64,000 bases of DNA. Source: Pycnococcus provasolii (Eukaryota > Chlorophyta > Pseudoscourfieldiophyceae > Pseudoscourfieldiales > Pycnococcaceae). How positions within the stretch are numbered: position 1 is the stretch's first letter; each line of letters begins with the position of its first letter. Below, piece by piece: positions 37,112-46,918 of this stretch. A program made the position numbers and the translations under genes. The notes beneath the pieces are model-generated. The model was given only the letters and a program-made list of their open reading frames with translations. It had not been told where the DNA came from and ran no database searches. The stretch is from assembly GCA_938743325.2 (NCBI GenBank), contig OW568868.1:558001-622000 (forward strand), written 5' to 3'.

Positions 37112-38452
37112 CTAACCACGAATGCGCTGATACTTTCTCGGAAGGTTCCGATATTTCGCGCGATTAATTATCATCTTCTTGTGCCTTTGTCGGATGAACG
37201 CAACATGACTCGCTTGTTGTTTTGCCCTATTTATAGCTGACTCGCGAGTTTCTCTTGCTCTCGAGATCGAGCTTCCGCCACGGTGTTGGCCTGGACTCCA
37301 AATAAGCTGCAGTTCTGGGCAATTTTTCAACAGCGCGTTCCTCCTCGAGCCGTAAGTTTGCCCCATGATGAGCCAAGGCTGGTGCATGCCCATCGGCGCG
37401 GCATTGTAGATGTGTTCCACGCCAAACTCCTCGAGGTCCTTTCGACTTGGATACTTGAATGTTTTCGAGTTGGCGAAGAAGACGTCCTCCGGGTGCCTCG
37501 GCTTGTGTGCGCTCCTCTGCGCCGGGGTCAACTTGAAGTTGTAATTTTTTATGTACTCGATCATCTTGGACTTGCGCCTCAGAGAAAATCCGCCGTTGCC
37601 TGCGATGCCAACACCCCATCGTGTAGGCCACGGCGGTGCGGCAAGGTCGTACTTGAGGTACTCTTGCATTCTTCGCCTGGGCTTGCTGCATGCGATGCTG
37701 TCCGAGTGGAAAATTAGAATCATGTCGCCCCCGGGAATCGTCTCATACCAAGTCGCGTTCGTCATCAGCAGGCTGAACAATTCGCGACTATTGACGAGCG
37801 GCGCCGGCAGACCGTCGAGCGTCCAGCTCGTGGGCCTCTTCTTGTCCTTCTGAATTTTCCGCTGCTTGTTGGTGTATGCGTGAATACGGCTCTCGCCGTG
37901 CATGCCAATTCGATACACGATGTGGAAATTGGTTCCCTTTGGCAGGTTCTTCACGAATGTGTCCATAACCGCCTCGAACTTAGGCTTCACAGCGGGTCCC
38001 GTGTCGACGAGCACCGCCGTTATGGCGTTCGGGTCGTCGTTCACTTTGTCGACACGCTTTGTCTTCGCACTCGTGGTCGTGGTCGCGGTCGTCTGCTGCT
38101 CTTCGTCAAGCGTTTGCGCTATTTGCGCTGCGACGTTCTGCATATCAGGCCCCGGCTGCTCGGCCGTCGTCGGCGTGTCGTACCGCATCGTGTTTTCGTC
38201 AACTTTTCGATTGTACAGGGACTCTTCGTGATAGATAACCTGTTGTGCTCGTGCCACACCACGAGACCAGGGCAAGTCCGCCAACGTCAAGACGAGCACC
38301 ACACTAGCCAACCAGTGAGTTGCACGGTAAGCGCAACTCCCACAGTTGCGTCTTCTTGCCCTCGAACGTATTTCCACAACACTGCCACAGCGCTGAGCGT
38401 CTGTGATGGTACGCGCCAAGTCGCAATCATACACCAAGCTCCGCCACGCCAT
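37112..38452 (-). CDS. DUF5672 glycosyltransferase-like type II membrane protein
   Basis: 446 residues. A hydrophobic segment at about 47-62 (WLASVVLVLTLADLP) is a signal anchor. The lumenal region contains ITAVLVDTGPAVKPKFEAVM, IPGGDMILIFHSDSIACSKP, EYLKYDLAAPPW and VGIAGNGGFSLRRKSKMIEY followed by PEDVFF. That set (the D-x-x-L-F-x-x-D-S line, the KYDY-GAPW line, the NGG-x-SLR-x-x-KM line and PED) is diagnostic of DUF5672, found with predicted GT-A glycosyltransferases. It likely transfers a sugar in the Golgi; donor unknown. The C-terminus is very basic (KMIINRAKYRNLPRKYQR). Two possible N-glycosylation sites. Confidence 0.7.
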   Translation of the reverse strand: MAWRSLVYDCDLARTITDAQRCGSVVEIRSRARRRNCGSCAYRATHWLASVVLVLTLADLPWSRGVARAQQVIYHEESLYNRKVDENTMRYDTPTTAEQPGPDMQNVAAQIAQTLDEEQQTTATTTTSAKTKRVDKVNDDPNAITAVLVDTGPAVKPKFEAVMDTFVKNLPKGTNFHIVYRIGMHGESRIHAYTNKQRKIQKDKKRPTSWTLDGLPAPLVNSRELFSLLMTNATWYETIPGGDMILIFHSDSIACSKPRRRMQEYLKYDLAAPPWPTRWGVGIAGNGGFSLRRKSKMIEYIKNYNFKLTPAQRSAHKPRHPEDVFFANSKTFKYPSRKDLEEFGVEHIYNAAPMGMHQPWLIMGQTYGSRRNALLKNCPELQLIWSPGQHRGGSSISRARETRESAINRAKQQASHVAFIRQRHKKMIINRAKYRNLPRKYQRIRG

Positions 38453-39196
38453 CTCAGGCTCTCTCGTGCTGCTGCTACCGTATCAGTGAGCGCCGGCCCA
38501 AGGAAGCCAAGGCGATGTTGCGAGTGCAAGGCGAAGTTGATGCCAGGCGACGAAAGATGAAAGATGAGCGCGCAATGACAATCTCCGGCGTGAATCCTCA
38601 CTTCTTGGGGAACTCACTCACGTGACTTCCTGCACCAAGTCCTGCACTGTTCAACAGCGTTTTTGTCAACCTCAACCTCTCAACCTTGCAAGGTGCACAG
38701 GTAAGCAAGTGCCAGGTCACTGCACAGGATAATAATACACCTCTAGCAAGGAAAGAATCCGTGATTGGCGTAAAACCGAAACGGCCGCAAAGGTATTAAG
38801 TACACAAGCACAAGGGAGGGAAAGTGCTGTGACGAGCGGTGGGCGAGAGATCGGAGAGGCGGTGGTTGAGAGGAAGTGATTGATGGCGGACGTTGATGGC
38901 GGTAAACTTAGACTACCTTTAGGGGATATCGGCGCTGGGCAAGGAGGAGGGCACGGCGCGCGTGGCCGGCGTGGGCCACCAGGTGGTGCCACCAGGTGGT
39001 GACCGGGCGGCAGATTTCAACTTGCAAGAAACGCTGGCGTCCGGGACCCGTCGTATTCTTGACCACCTTAATGAACGTGATGCAACGGCGGCCGCGAACT
39101 TGCAATTTGTAATTGTCTTGGGGAGACTTTTCGCGCCACGCGCCTCTTCAAACCGTTTCAGTGACAGATTCCTTTTGTGTTTTTCATTTAACTTGA
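38453..39196. other. Divergent intergenic region, 744 bases
   Basis: Holds a duplicated palindrome CCACCAGGTGGTG at about 38979-39003 and CCTTGCAAGG at 38681-38690. No gene supported; small ORFs here lack protein-like composition. Probably two promoters. Confidence 0.4.
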
Positions 39197-40894
39197 ATGA
39201 CCGCTCCTCCAAGTCCTGCCGACGCAAACTCCTGTGTCGTCGTCTCCACACTCAACGCGAAGCAGGTCTCCGAGCGCAAACTCATGGAGGCGCAAGAGCG
39301 TGGCGACGTGATTGACGTCGAAGGCACGAGAAGGCATTTCGATACGCCCATGGCGAAACATACGCGCAAGATGCTCGAAACGGGGGCGCTCGCAGACATG
39401 ACGGTGACCCTGCAGCGCAAGACGTGGAAGCTGCACCGCATGCAGCTTGCCGTGGGATGCACGTTCTTTGCCGACCGACTCAACGCGAATGGAGCCAGTG
39501 CCAGTGCCAGTGCCGATCGCGTGGAACTCGACAAGGACTGCGTGCCTGGCGGAAAGAGTGCGTTCGACGCTTGCGTCAAGCACATGTACATGCACGAAGC
39601 TGTGGAGAAAACGATCAAGGCGGATGAACTGCCAGCCCTTGCAGCTGCGTCTTCGGTGCTCGGTGTGGACGAAGGAGCGCTTGAGGCGCAGGTGCTGAGC
39701 GAGTTGAAGGAGAGGCTCAAGAGCGCTAGCTGGAAGGACACCGCGCTGGTGCTTGCAGCGGCTTCGGAGACGCGCGTGAGGGAGCTTGCGCCTGCATGCG
39801 CATCAGTCGCCAGCGATCGCATCGTATCGCTTGTGATGGACGGGTCGAGTGCGTCGGAGAAGGTCGACGGCGTTGACTTGCCAAGCGTGCTCGTGCAGAT
39901 GGGAGACGTTGCGCACGAGTTGCTTGACAAGCCGAAGTGGGAGAACAAGCCTTCTTGCAGGTCCTGGTGGGCGCTTACTATTCTCACGTACTCCAGCAGC
40001 GATAAGCTCGTGGCTTGGGCGACCAGTGGCAGGCTCGAGGCAATTTCCAAGATGATTTGCGTGAAAGACGCGAAGGCCTCGCTGTGGGAGTGCATCACAC
40101 GGGTTCTCGACTGCGCTTCGGATGACGCAAAGCAGGCGGCGTTCCACAACAAAAAAGGGAAGAAGAGGAAGCTCGACGACTACAAGTGGGATGGCGCGTT
40201 GCAGAGCCTCATTGATCTTGGCGCAGAATCAATCATGCTAAAGTGTGAACCATCGGCGGACAGCATTCCGGTGGAGGCTGTGCTCGCGATGGAAAGGAGA
40301 GCTCGCGCCAAATCGGACAGTCGTCTGAGCGAGGTCGAGACTCGCCTCGCCACTTCACAAGGGGAAGTCAGCAAACTGAAAGATGATTTGAGTGGGGTCG
40401 AGACTCGCCTCGCAACTTCACAAGGAGAAGTCCGCAAATTGAAAGGTGAGTTAAGTTCGCAAAAGCGCGGCAAAACATTGGCTGATACAAAACTCGGTCG
40501 CGCCGAGTCAAAAGTCAATCGCCTCACGACGATAACTGTGAATGCACTCACGAAGGACGCGTCCACGGGACTGCCGATGTATTGGACCATGCAATGCGAG
40601 TCAGGGCTTCCTTGGGAATTCTGTGTGGAAGAGGAGGATGATCATGCTGCGTTGTACGTCAAGCCCTTGATTAATTGGTCGGGTTCCAAACAAGAAGCTG
40701 CTATCAAGGCTAGAGTCACTCTTTCTTCACCTATGGCATGCCGTGGCACATCGGAGCATACATTTACGCATGAGTGGAAAACAGACAACTATGAAGGGTA
40801 TGGACCTTCTAAATTCTTCCCAAAAAACGTCTTGTCTGATCCGCGCTGTGCCACAACTTTCTTCACAGCAACCGTTGAGGTGCTTCTTGATTAA
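39197..40894 (+). CDS. BTB/POZ protein with C-terminal MATH-like domain
   Basis: 565 residues. The BTB domain lies at about 55-165 (GALADMTVTLQRKTWKLHRM, then QLAVGCTFFADRL and FDACVKHMYMHE), followed by a helical BACK-like stretch to about 320. A coiled coil at about 360-430 contains a clean internal duplication of VETRLATSQGEV. The last 120 residues end in HTFTHEWKTDNYEGYGPSKF then FTATVEVLLD, like the closing strands of a MATH/TRAF-like domain. BTB-MATH proteins are substrate adaptors for cullin-3 ubiquitin ligases; the usual order is MATH then BTB, so the order here is reversed. Confidence 0.65.
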   Translation: MTAPPSPADANSCVVVSTLNAKQVSERKLMEAQERGDVIDVEGTRRHFDTPMAKHTRKMLETGALADMTVTLQRKTWKLHRMQLAVGCTFFADRLNANGASASASADRVELDKDCVPGGKSAFDACVKHMYMHEAVEKTIKADELPALAAASSVLGVDEGALEAQVLSELKERLKSASWKDTALVLAAASETRVRELAPACASVASDRIVSLVMDGSSASEKVDGVDLPSVLVQMGDVAHELLDKPKWENKPSCRSWWALTILTYSSSDKLVAWATSGRLEAISKMICVKDAKASLWECITRVLDCASDDAKQAAFHNKKGKKRKLDDYKWDGALQSLIDLGAESIMLKCEPSADSIPVEAVLAMERRARAKSDSRLSEVETRLATSQGEVSKLKDDLSGVETRLATSQGEVRKLKGELSSQKRGKTLADTKLGRAESKVNRLTTITVNALTKDASTGLPMYWTMQCESGLPWEFCVEEEDDHAALYVKPLINWSGSKQEAAIKARVTLSSPMACRGTSEHTFTHEWKTDNYEGYGPSKFFPKNVLSDPRCATTFFTATVEVLLD

Positions 40895-40957
40895 GATTAC
40901 AGTAATTGATTACGGAAGTACAACAGTGAATATTCTTACATTCCATGGACCCAAAAC

Positions 40958-43486
40958 TCACGCGGACGTCGTATCCACAGCAGCACCCGCGGCCGCGGAG
41001 TGCTGGGACATGGAAATCGCAACGGATGCCTCCTCCACGCGCGAAGCAAGGCTGTCGAGAAGAATCTCCTGACGAGCGCGCTGCGCCTCGAGCGCGGCGC
41101 TCGCAGCGCGCACAGACGCCTCGACGCGACGGAGGCGCGCATCGAGATCTTCGGACAGCGTAACGAGCTGCTCGCGGCTAGCGGGCACATTCTCGTCCTT
41201 GCGAAGGCGACGCTTATTTTCGATAAAGCGGCGAACACGGCGCTGCACGAGCAGGCAAGCTTGCATACGGCGCAACGCGAGATCGGCGTTACTTTCCATC
41301 GATCCGTACACGCTTGCGAGACGATGTAGGTAGTGCTCCGTACGCATGCGCATGTACGGTCCAATCACCTCACCGCTGTGCTTTGCGGCGGCGGAGCCAC
41401 CCTCGCGCAGACGGCACGCACGCGCATACGCCAAGACCTCTGCACGTGCAAGCACGAAGAGTCCTGAACGACGAAGCGATGCAAGCACGCGCGGGGGCTG
41501 GTCAGCCGCAGCTGCAAGCACGTCAGATGCTTTGCAGTGAAGCAGGTCAGCATACGTCACCGTGCGCGCGGCGTACACGGCAGAGATGATACTCCTGTTC
41601 TTCGCCATCGAGGACGTGTTGACGAGCAGGCTCTCGAGTCCAAAGGCATGTAGCCGGCTCGCATATGCTCCGCCCGCGACGGCAACAAGACCGCTGCGCA
41701 CTAGGTATACGGAAGGCTGCGGCGCATTTTCGATGAACACCTCCTCGCCAGGTGGGCAGAGCATGCGATCAAGCAGTCCTGCAACGCGCAGGTGAAATGC
41801 ACCCGTTCCCTCGTGCAGCAGCGCGGTGGAGGTGATCCACGGCTCCGCCGCAAGCATTGCGGCAGCCCGCAAACCCGGAGGGGCCGATGCCAGAGCACGC
41901 CGTGCAGCTTCCGAGGAGTCAAACCCAGAGTCGTGGCGAAAGGCAAAGTAGGCGAGAAGCTTGTCACGCATTGCTGCATTCTCACGAGCCGCGGCGGTCC
42001 CGAGAGTCGACCGAAGGCTTGCAAGCAGCGCGCGCTCGCGGCTTGCCGGCGCGTCGGCTGCGGCAAAGAGAACGCATATGCGCGCAATCAGGCTGGCTGC
42101 CGACGCGGCTCCAAGCAGGCTGGCAATTGCGGCGACGCCCTGCTCTGCCGCGGTGTTCGCTGCGGCGGGCCCCTCGGCGGTGCCGGCAGTCACGAGCGTG
42201 CTCACAGCCCAGTGCGATGCGTACGCATAGGCACCCCACGGCCCATCGTCTATCTGACGTAGCCACGTCGTTTCGTGTGCGGGTGGCAGGCGCGCGACAA
42301 CGCCCCATGCGCATGCGACGGCGTGCGCGGAAATGAGAAATGCGAATGCGTGCGAAAGCAGATCGGCGGCGAGAGGTGCATCCGCGCCCAAGCGCGTCGT
42401 GAGCCATGCGCGAGCTGACTTGTCAACAGCGCGCCGTGCGATGGCACCGTCGACCCCGCTGACGGCGGCGAAACAAAGCACGCAACGCAGCACGCGCATA
42501 AGCGCGGCATTGCGCTCGTCGGCACACCCTGAGTCAAAGGCATCGAAGGATGCAAGAGCCCACGCTGAGATGGCTGCGACTGCGCGTACGAGTCTTGCGA
42601 GCACAGCACGCGGCGTCACGAACGCGAGTATCGCCTCTCGACGTCCCTTTCCTGCGTCGTGCGCGATGCGGCGTCGTGTTCCGTCAGCTTCGCGGATGTA
42701 GAAGCCAGCATCGACAGCATCGCGCACCTGATCAAGCAGATTCAGCCTTAGGTTCGCGATGTACATCGTCTCGACGATTGTGGTGAATACGAGAAACGTT
42801 GTCGTCGCGACGCCGATGAGTGGCACGAGTGAGAAAATGTCGTCGTGGCACGTTCCTAGGAATGCCGCCTGGAATGGCACGACGGTGGCGTGGTATGCTG
42901 CCGCACCAAAGTCCAGCACGGCACGCAGTTTTCTCAGCGGCACGACGAGGCTGGTGGTTGTGTTTGCTTTTATTTTCGTCGCCTGGCCTGACCTGGCTGC
43001 TGCGGCAGCGTCGTGCACGCTGGCGAGGAACGACACGGACGCGTGCTGCGGCGCACTTCCGTCTTGTTTGTTTTCTGCATCGTCCGGTTGTTCCACCTGG
43101 TCGTGTTCGCCGTCGTCTTCGTTGTTTTCTGCAGCCTCCTCCTGTTCGTGTTCGTTTTCCCAGCACGCGTACCTTGTACAGTTTCGTCCTGGGCACCCGA
43201 AGTCGCGCAGGTTTCTGCGTCCGCATAGCATGCAGAAGTTGGTTTGATTGCGTGGTCCTTTGATAGCGTTGACGGAAGCCAAGAGTTCCTCTTGTATTTG
43301 CGACGCTTGCAACATGGCTTTTTGTTTTTGTGCGAGTCGAGTGCGTGGTGAGGAAGAAGGTAACGAGGAGATGTTAATACCACCACCACCACCACCACCA
43401 CCACCATCATCTTCTTCTTCAAGCGTTGAAGAAGAGTGAGGAAGGCCGTACCCATACAGACGCGCGACAGCACTCGTGGACGACAT
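40958..43486 (-). CDS. Cyclic-nucleotide-gated/HCN/EAG-type cation channel-like protein
   Basis: 842 residues. A cysteine-rich patch (CMLCGRRNLRDFGCPGRNC) sits at 84-105. Membrane helices occupy about 190-475. The pore region at about 418-440 reads YASHWAVSTLVTAGTAEGPA: it keeps the aromatic pore-helix residues but replaces the usual TVGYGD-type filter with TAGTAEG. A cyclic-nucleotide-binding fold follows at about 565-665 (CPPGEEVFIENAPQPSVYLV then RSGLVAV), then an IQ-like motif (QACLLVQRRVRRFIENKRR) that could bind calmodulin, and a coiled coil. The changed filter suggests altered selectivity or a non-conducting subunit. Plasma membrane or flagellar location is likely. Confidence 0.7.
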   Translation of the reverse strand: MSSTSAVARLYGYGLPHSSSTLEEEDDGGGGGGGGGINISSLPSSSPRTRLAQKQKAMLQASQIQEELLASVNAIKGPRNQTNFCMLCGRRNLRDFGCPGRNCTRYACWENEHEQEEAAENNEDDGEHDQVEQPDDAENKQDGSAPQHASVSFLASVHDAAAAARSGQATKIKANTTTSLVVPLRKLRAVLDFGAAAYHATVVPFQAAFLGTCHDDIFSLVPLIGVATTTFLVFTTIVETMYIANLRLNLLDQVRDAVDAGFYIREADGTRRRIAHDAGKGRREAILAFVTPRAVLARLVRAVAAISAWALASFDAFDSGCADERNAALMRVLRCVLCFAAVSGVDGAIARRAVDKSARAWLTTRLGADAPLAADLLSHAFAFLISAHAVACAWGVVARLPPAHETTWLRQIDDGPWGAYAYASHWAVSTLVTAGTAEGPAAANTAAEQGVAAIASLLGAASAASLIARICVLFAAADAPASRERALLASLRSTLGTAAARENAAMRDKLLAYFAFRHDSGFDSSEAARRALASAPPGLRAAAMLAAEPWITSTALLHEGTGAFHLRVAGLLDRMLCPPGEEVFIENAPQPSVYLVRSGLVAVAGGAYASRLHAFGLESLLVNTSSMAKNRSIISAVYAARTVTYADLLHCKASDVLAAAADQPPRVLASLRRSGLFVLARAEVLAYARACRLREGGSAAAKHSGEVIGPYMRMRTEHYLHRLASVYGSMESNADLALRRMQACLLVQRRVRRFIENKRRLRKDENVPASREQLVTLSEDLDARLRRVEASVRAASAALEAQRARQEILLDSLASRVEEASVAISMSQHSAAAGAAVDTTSA

Positions 43487-44057
43487 GACAGTTAAGGTTA
43501 AGTTGTGGGGAGGCCGAGGCCGAGGCCGGCCACCTGGGAGGGGGGAGAGAGATGCAAGGTCAACGTGAAATCAAACGGGAACCCCTCAAGATTAAACTCT
43601 CTTGAACTTGAACAACTTGACCAACCTGCTTGACCAACCTGCTTGAACAGTGTGTGCCGTCGTGCGAGTTGCGACTTCCCCATACAGTACCAGTAAAATT
43701 TACAGTTGCAGTAGGACCGTGGGTCTGTCAGTTTACCCTTACCTTTAGGGTTTAAGGCTAGTACTAAGTTTACCTTAGGGTTTTGTTCGGGCTACGATAG
43801 GGTTACAGTTTGTTTTCTTGTTATCGTAGGGTTACCACTAGGGTTAGGGCTAGGGTTATTTGGTAGGCCCAATCCTTTTCCTGTTGGGACTCGTTTTCCC
43901 TTTTTTACGTCGGCTATTACCGTAGGTCGTCGTGTACGGGGACAGTACATACGACCTGAAAGTACCACCTCCGCCATACCCGAAACCTCGAACACCTCCT
44001 CCTGGTGCGCGGTACCAAGACTTGGTCTACTGGCACCTGTTACTGGCCGCCAGCGTC
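43487..44057. promoter_or_regulatory. Divergent promoter with many TAGGGTT motifs
   Basis: About eight TAGGGTT or TTAGGGTT-like units are scattered between 43735 and 43860, the densest such region in the window. A duplicated CTTGACCAACCTG lies at 43616-43642. The frame of the next gene is open from 43932 but starts with GTG. Confidence 0.5.
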
Positions 44058-45791
44058 ATGGGCAAGAAGAAGTCAGGTAAGCGTTCCTCATCGGCTTCAG
44101 CATCGTCGTCGTCGTCGTCCCTGTCAAAACCTTCTGCCGCTGCCTCTGCCTCTGCTGCCTCTGCTGCGGATCTTGGTGCCGGTTCCGTTCATTCCTTGGG
44201 TGTGTCCGCGGATGCTCTTTCTTCTTCAAGTTCGCTCAATCAACATCAAAATAGTGCCAAGGAGATTTCTTCTTCCCACCATGATGAAGATGATGCCGTC
44301 ACCATTAACGAGGTGACGTTGTCGGCGGGTGATGATTCTGCCGTGCAGCACAATGATAACGCGAGGGATAGTGGCGCTCCTCACGTCGACGATGAGCCGG
44401 TCACGCCGACGCCGCCTTCTGTGACGACAAGACCGAGCGGAGAACCCTCCCTGGCGCCTTCCTTGGGCGCCTATGCGGGAAACGCGCGTGTGGGACTCAA
44501 GATTCTCGGAGAAGGCACGCCGGGACTGCGACCAGAATCCTCCGTCGCGGTCACAGGAACGACGTCATCTTCCGAGGATATGGCAGCGCTCGACGTGAGC
44601 GCGGACACGGAGGATGACGCGCAGTCGCGCGCCGTCGTGAACTCGCAGCAGCAGCGAGACGAAGTGGTGTCGACGCCGCAATCACAAGCAGCTGCACCCT
44701 TGCCCGCAGAGGAGGAGGCGACAGTCGAGCGCAAGGCTTCGTCCTCACAAGTCAGCAATGTAACTTCGCCGGACGGTCTGAACGACGAGGTGACGCGTCT
44801 TCGTGCCGAACTCGAGGGAACTGCAGGCGTGTGGGAACGGCTACAGGACGCGCTCGAGCGCAGCGAGACGCTCGAGGCCGAACTTGCGTCCGTGCGCGCG
44901 GAACTTGACGTCGTGAGGAGCGGTGGCGAGGGGCGTGCTGCAGCACAACAGGCGAGACAGGCGGTGGGTGCCGAGTACGAGCTGCGGCTGAGTCGCGCCG
45001 AAGCGGCGCTCGAGCGTGAGCGCGCGAACGCTGCCTCGAGGCGAAGCGAGGGGGAGGCGCTGAAAGCGGCGCTGGCGGCGGCTGTGCGCGAGCGCGACTC
45101 TGCCAAGGCATCGGCATCGTCGGCGTCCGACGCGCTTGTCGAGAGGGAACGCAACATCGCCGAGGAGCTGAGGACACAGCTTGCGGCGCTCGAGCAGGAT
45201 CGTGTGCTCGGCTCGGCGGACATGGATGGCGCCAAGGCGGAACTCACACGGCTACGAAAAGTGAATGCTGAATTGGAGGAGGAGCTGCTCCAGCGGACTC
45301 GCTCGCTGTGGACGGCGCAGGCGGCGGTGAAAAGCGCGGAGGACGCCGCGGAATCTGCCAAATCTGAGCGCGACGCGTTCGAGCTCGCTGCTGCGTCTGC
45401 GGCAAAGGCGACGGAGAAACTGCTGTTTGAAAATGAAAATCTCGCGGAGCAGTTCAACTTGCGAGGCATGCGATTGGCAGCCTTGGAGGCGCAGCTGGGC
45501 ATATCGGGTTCCGAGTTGACTGCCGCAGTGGACGTGGACGCCAGTGCTGGCGAACCAGTCAATGCTGATGATGTTGTGGCTGACGACAACGCGGGGACTG
45601 CTGAATCCGATGAGGCGGCTGGCGACAATGCTACTGACGCCAAGGCGCAAGTCGACCCTGCTCCTGATGCGGCCGCAGCAGGCGTCTTGCCCTCTGATCC
45701 CCCTTCGGCGCCTGCGCACAACAAGCCGCGCAATAGAGTCGGTTTCTTCGGCTACATTCTGGGTCGCGACTTACTGTCCGGCGAAGCTTGA
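44058..45791 (+). CDS. Long coiled-coil protein
   Basis: 577 residues from the ATG at 44058 (MGKKKSGKRSS). Residues 1-220 are Ser/Ala/Asp-rich and disordered. A continuous coiled coil runs from about 230 to 480 (LRAELEGTAGVWERLQDALE, LRLSRAEAALERERANAASR, LRTQLAALEQDRVLGS, LRKVNAELEEELLQRTRSLW). A disordered acidic linker and a conserved-looking C-terminus, NRVGFFGYILGRDLLSGEA, follow. The short C-terminal motif after a long coiled coil resembles golgin or tether design, but no family is identified. Confidence 0.65.
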   Translation: MGKKKSGKRSSSASASSSSSSLSKPSAAASASAASAADLGAGSVHSLGVSADALSSSSSLNQHQNSAKEISSSHHDEDDAVTINEVTLSAGDDSAVQHNDNARDSGAPHVDDEPVTPTPPSVTTRPSGEPSLAPSLGAYAGNARVGLKILGEGTPGLRPESSVAVTGTTSSSEDMAALDVSADTEDDAQSRAVVNSQQQRDEVVSTPQSQAAAPLPAEEEATVERKASSSQVSNVTSPDGLNDEVTRLRAELEGTAGVWERLQDALERSETLEAELASVRAELDVVRSGGEGRAAAQQARQAVGAEYELRLSRAEAALERERANAASRRSEGEALKAALAAAVRERDSAKASASSASDALVERERNIAEELRTQLAALEQDRVLGSADMDGAKAELTRLRKVNAELEEELLQRTRSLWTAQAAVKSAEDAAESAKSERDAFELAAASAAKATEKLLFENENLAEQFNLRGMRLAALEAQLGISGSELTAAVDVDASAGEPVNADDVVADDNAGTAESDEAAGDNATDAKAQVDPAPDAAAAGVLPSDPPSAPAHNKPRNRVGFFGYILGRDLLSGEA

Positions 45792-45967
45792 TCATAAAGA
45801 TGACACCTTTAGTTCTTGTTTGTTACTATCTTAAAATGCCCCTTAGAGGTCTTGCAACTAGGTTGTTTCTTCATCGCACGTCCCTTTGGCTGCTTCTTAT
45901 TGGTTCTTATCCTGCTTCGCCACCTCTGACGAGCGCAACTGCGCCATTTCTTGTATCTCCCCACCTA

Positions 45968-46633
45968 TCACGATGAGTGGCCAGCCATGAACTCGCCAGG
46001 TTCCACGTCTTGCTGTGGGAACCGTTCGAAGGTGAGCGCAACCTGTGTACCTTTCTGGTTGACAGCCGCCACGATGTCCTCAAAGGGCACATCTTCCACG
46101 CCCCACGGCTCATTGTCGCCCATCGCGCGTACTTCCACCAGCACGTCGCCGGGTTGAACCCTGGACTCCGGATCCGCCACTTTCTCCACCATCGCGCCAG
46201 TAGGCGACCCCACCTCGTCGTCCTTCGGCTTCAGTTCCTCGATCGCATAGTGCACGGCGGGCGTGTGCATCGGTCGCAGGCTGATTTCGACAGGCGTCTT
46301 CATTTGCAGCGTGAATCGTCGCGCGTGGTGCGTGTGCGTGCCCGTCACCGTCCACGCCTCATGCGGTTGACTTACGCTAGTAGTAGACCCAGAAGAGGAC
46401 GTGCCAGTGCCGCTGCTGCTGTCTGATGATGCACAGCAGCAGATGCTCAGATGATTCACTGCGGCGGCGTGATGACGACGAGAAAGGTGAGTAGTAGTAC
46501 GGCTCCTACTACTACTCCTGCTACTATGGATAGTAGCACCACGACAAGAAAACACCAAGGAAGGCAAGGAGCGAGCCTGATGAGTGATGACGAGGAGGAG
46601 TAAGTGATAAGCACAATGATTCAATGAAGCCAT
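45968..46633 (-). CDS. Plastid-targeted PDZ-like protein
   Basis: 221 residues from the ATG at 46633. The first 75 residues are rich in Ser, His and Arg with few acids (transit-peptide-like). The C-terminal 110 residues read FTLQMKTPVEISLRPM, then VEKVADPESRVQPGDVLVEV and ALTFERFP: a PDZ-like fold with a binding groove around a G-D-V-L-V strand, as in small plastid PDZ proteins. It probably binds membrane proteins in the thylakoid or envelope. Alternative: an uncharacterised plastid protein family with a related fold. Confidence 0.6.
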   Translation of the reverse strand: MASLNHCAYHLLLLVITHQARSLPSLVFSCRGATIHSSRSSSRSRTTTHLSRRHHAAAVNHLSICCCASSDSSSGTGTSSSGSTTSVSQPHEAWTVTGTHTHHARRFTLQMKTPVEISLRPMHTPAVHYAIEELKPKDDEVGSPTGAMVEKVADPESRVQPGDVLVEVRAMGDNEPWGVEDVPFEDIVAAVNQKGTQVALTFERFPQQDVEPGEFMAGHSS

Positions 46634-46786
46634 GATGCATGCACACACACAAGGACTTTAAGTGACGAATCTGACTCGATACTTAAGGTGGTACGATTCA
46701 AGATACAGGTGAGATTTGAGAAAGTGTCACAAGTGTGTGACAGTCCGGACTTCGGGACACGTCAGCCGGGACGGGAAGATGCCTCC

Positions 46787-46830
46787 TTCGGTTAGGGTTA
46801 CTGGGTTCGGGTTTACTGGGTTAGGGTTCC
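46787..46830 (+). promoter_or_regulatory. Telo-box tract
   Basis: GGTTAGGGTTACTGGGTT and GGGTTAGGGTTCC about 90-130 bases upstream of the TOM20 ATG, within the divergent promoter shared with the PDZ-like gene. Confidence 0.45.
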
Positions 46831-46918
46831 CCGGGCACCCCCCTCCCCCCTTCTCCGCCCCTCCTCCGGTAGGTTGGAAAGATCAGCAGGGTTTTAAATC
46901 CAGTCCCCTTAGACTATC

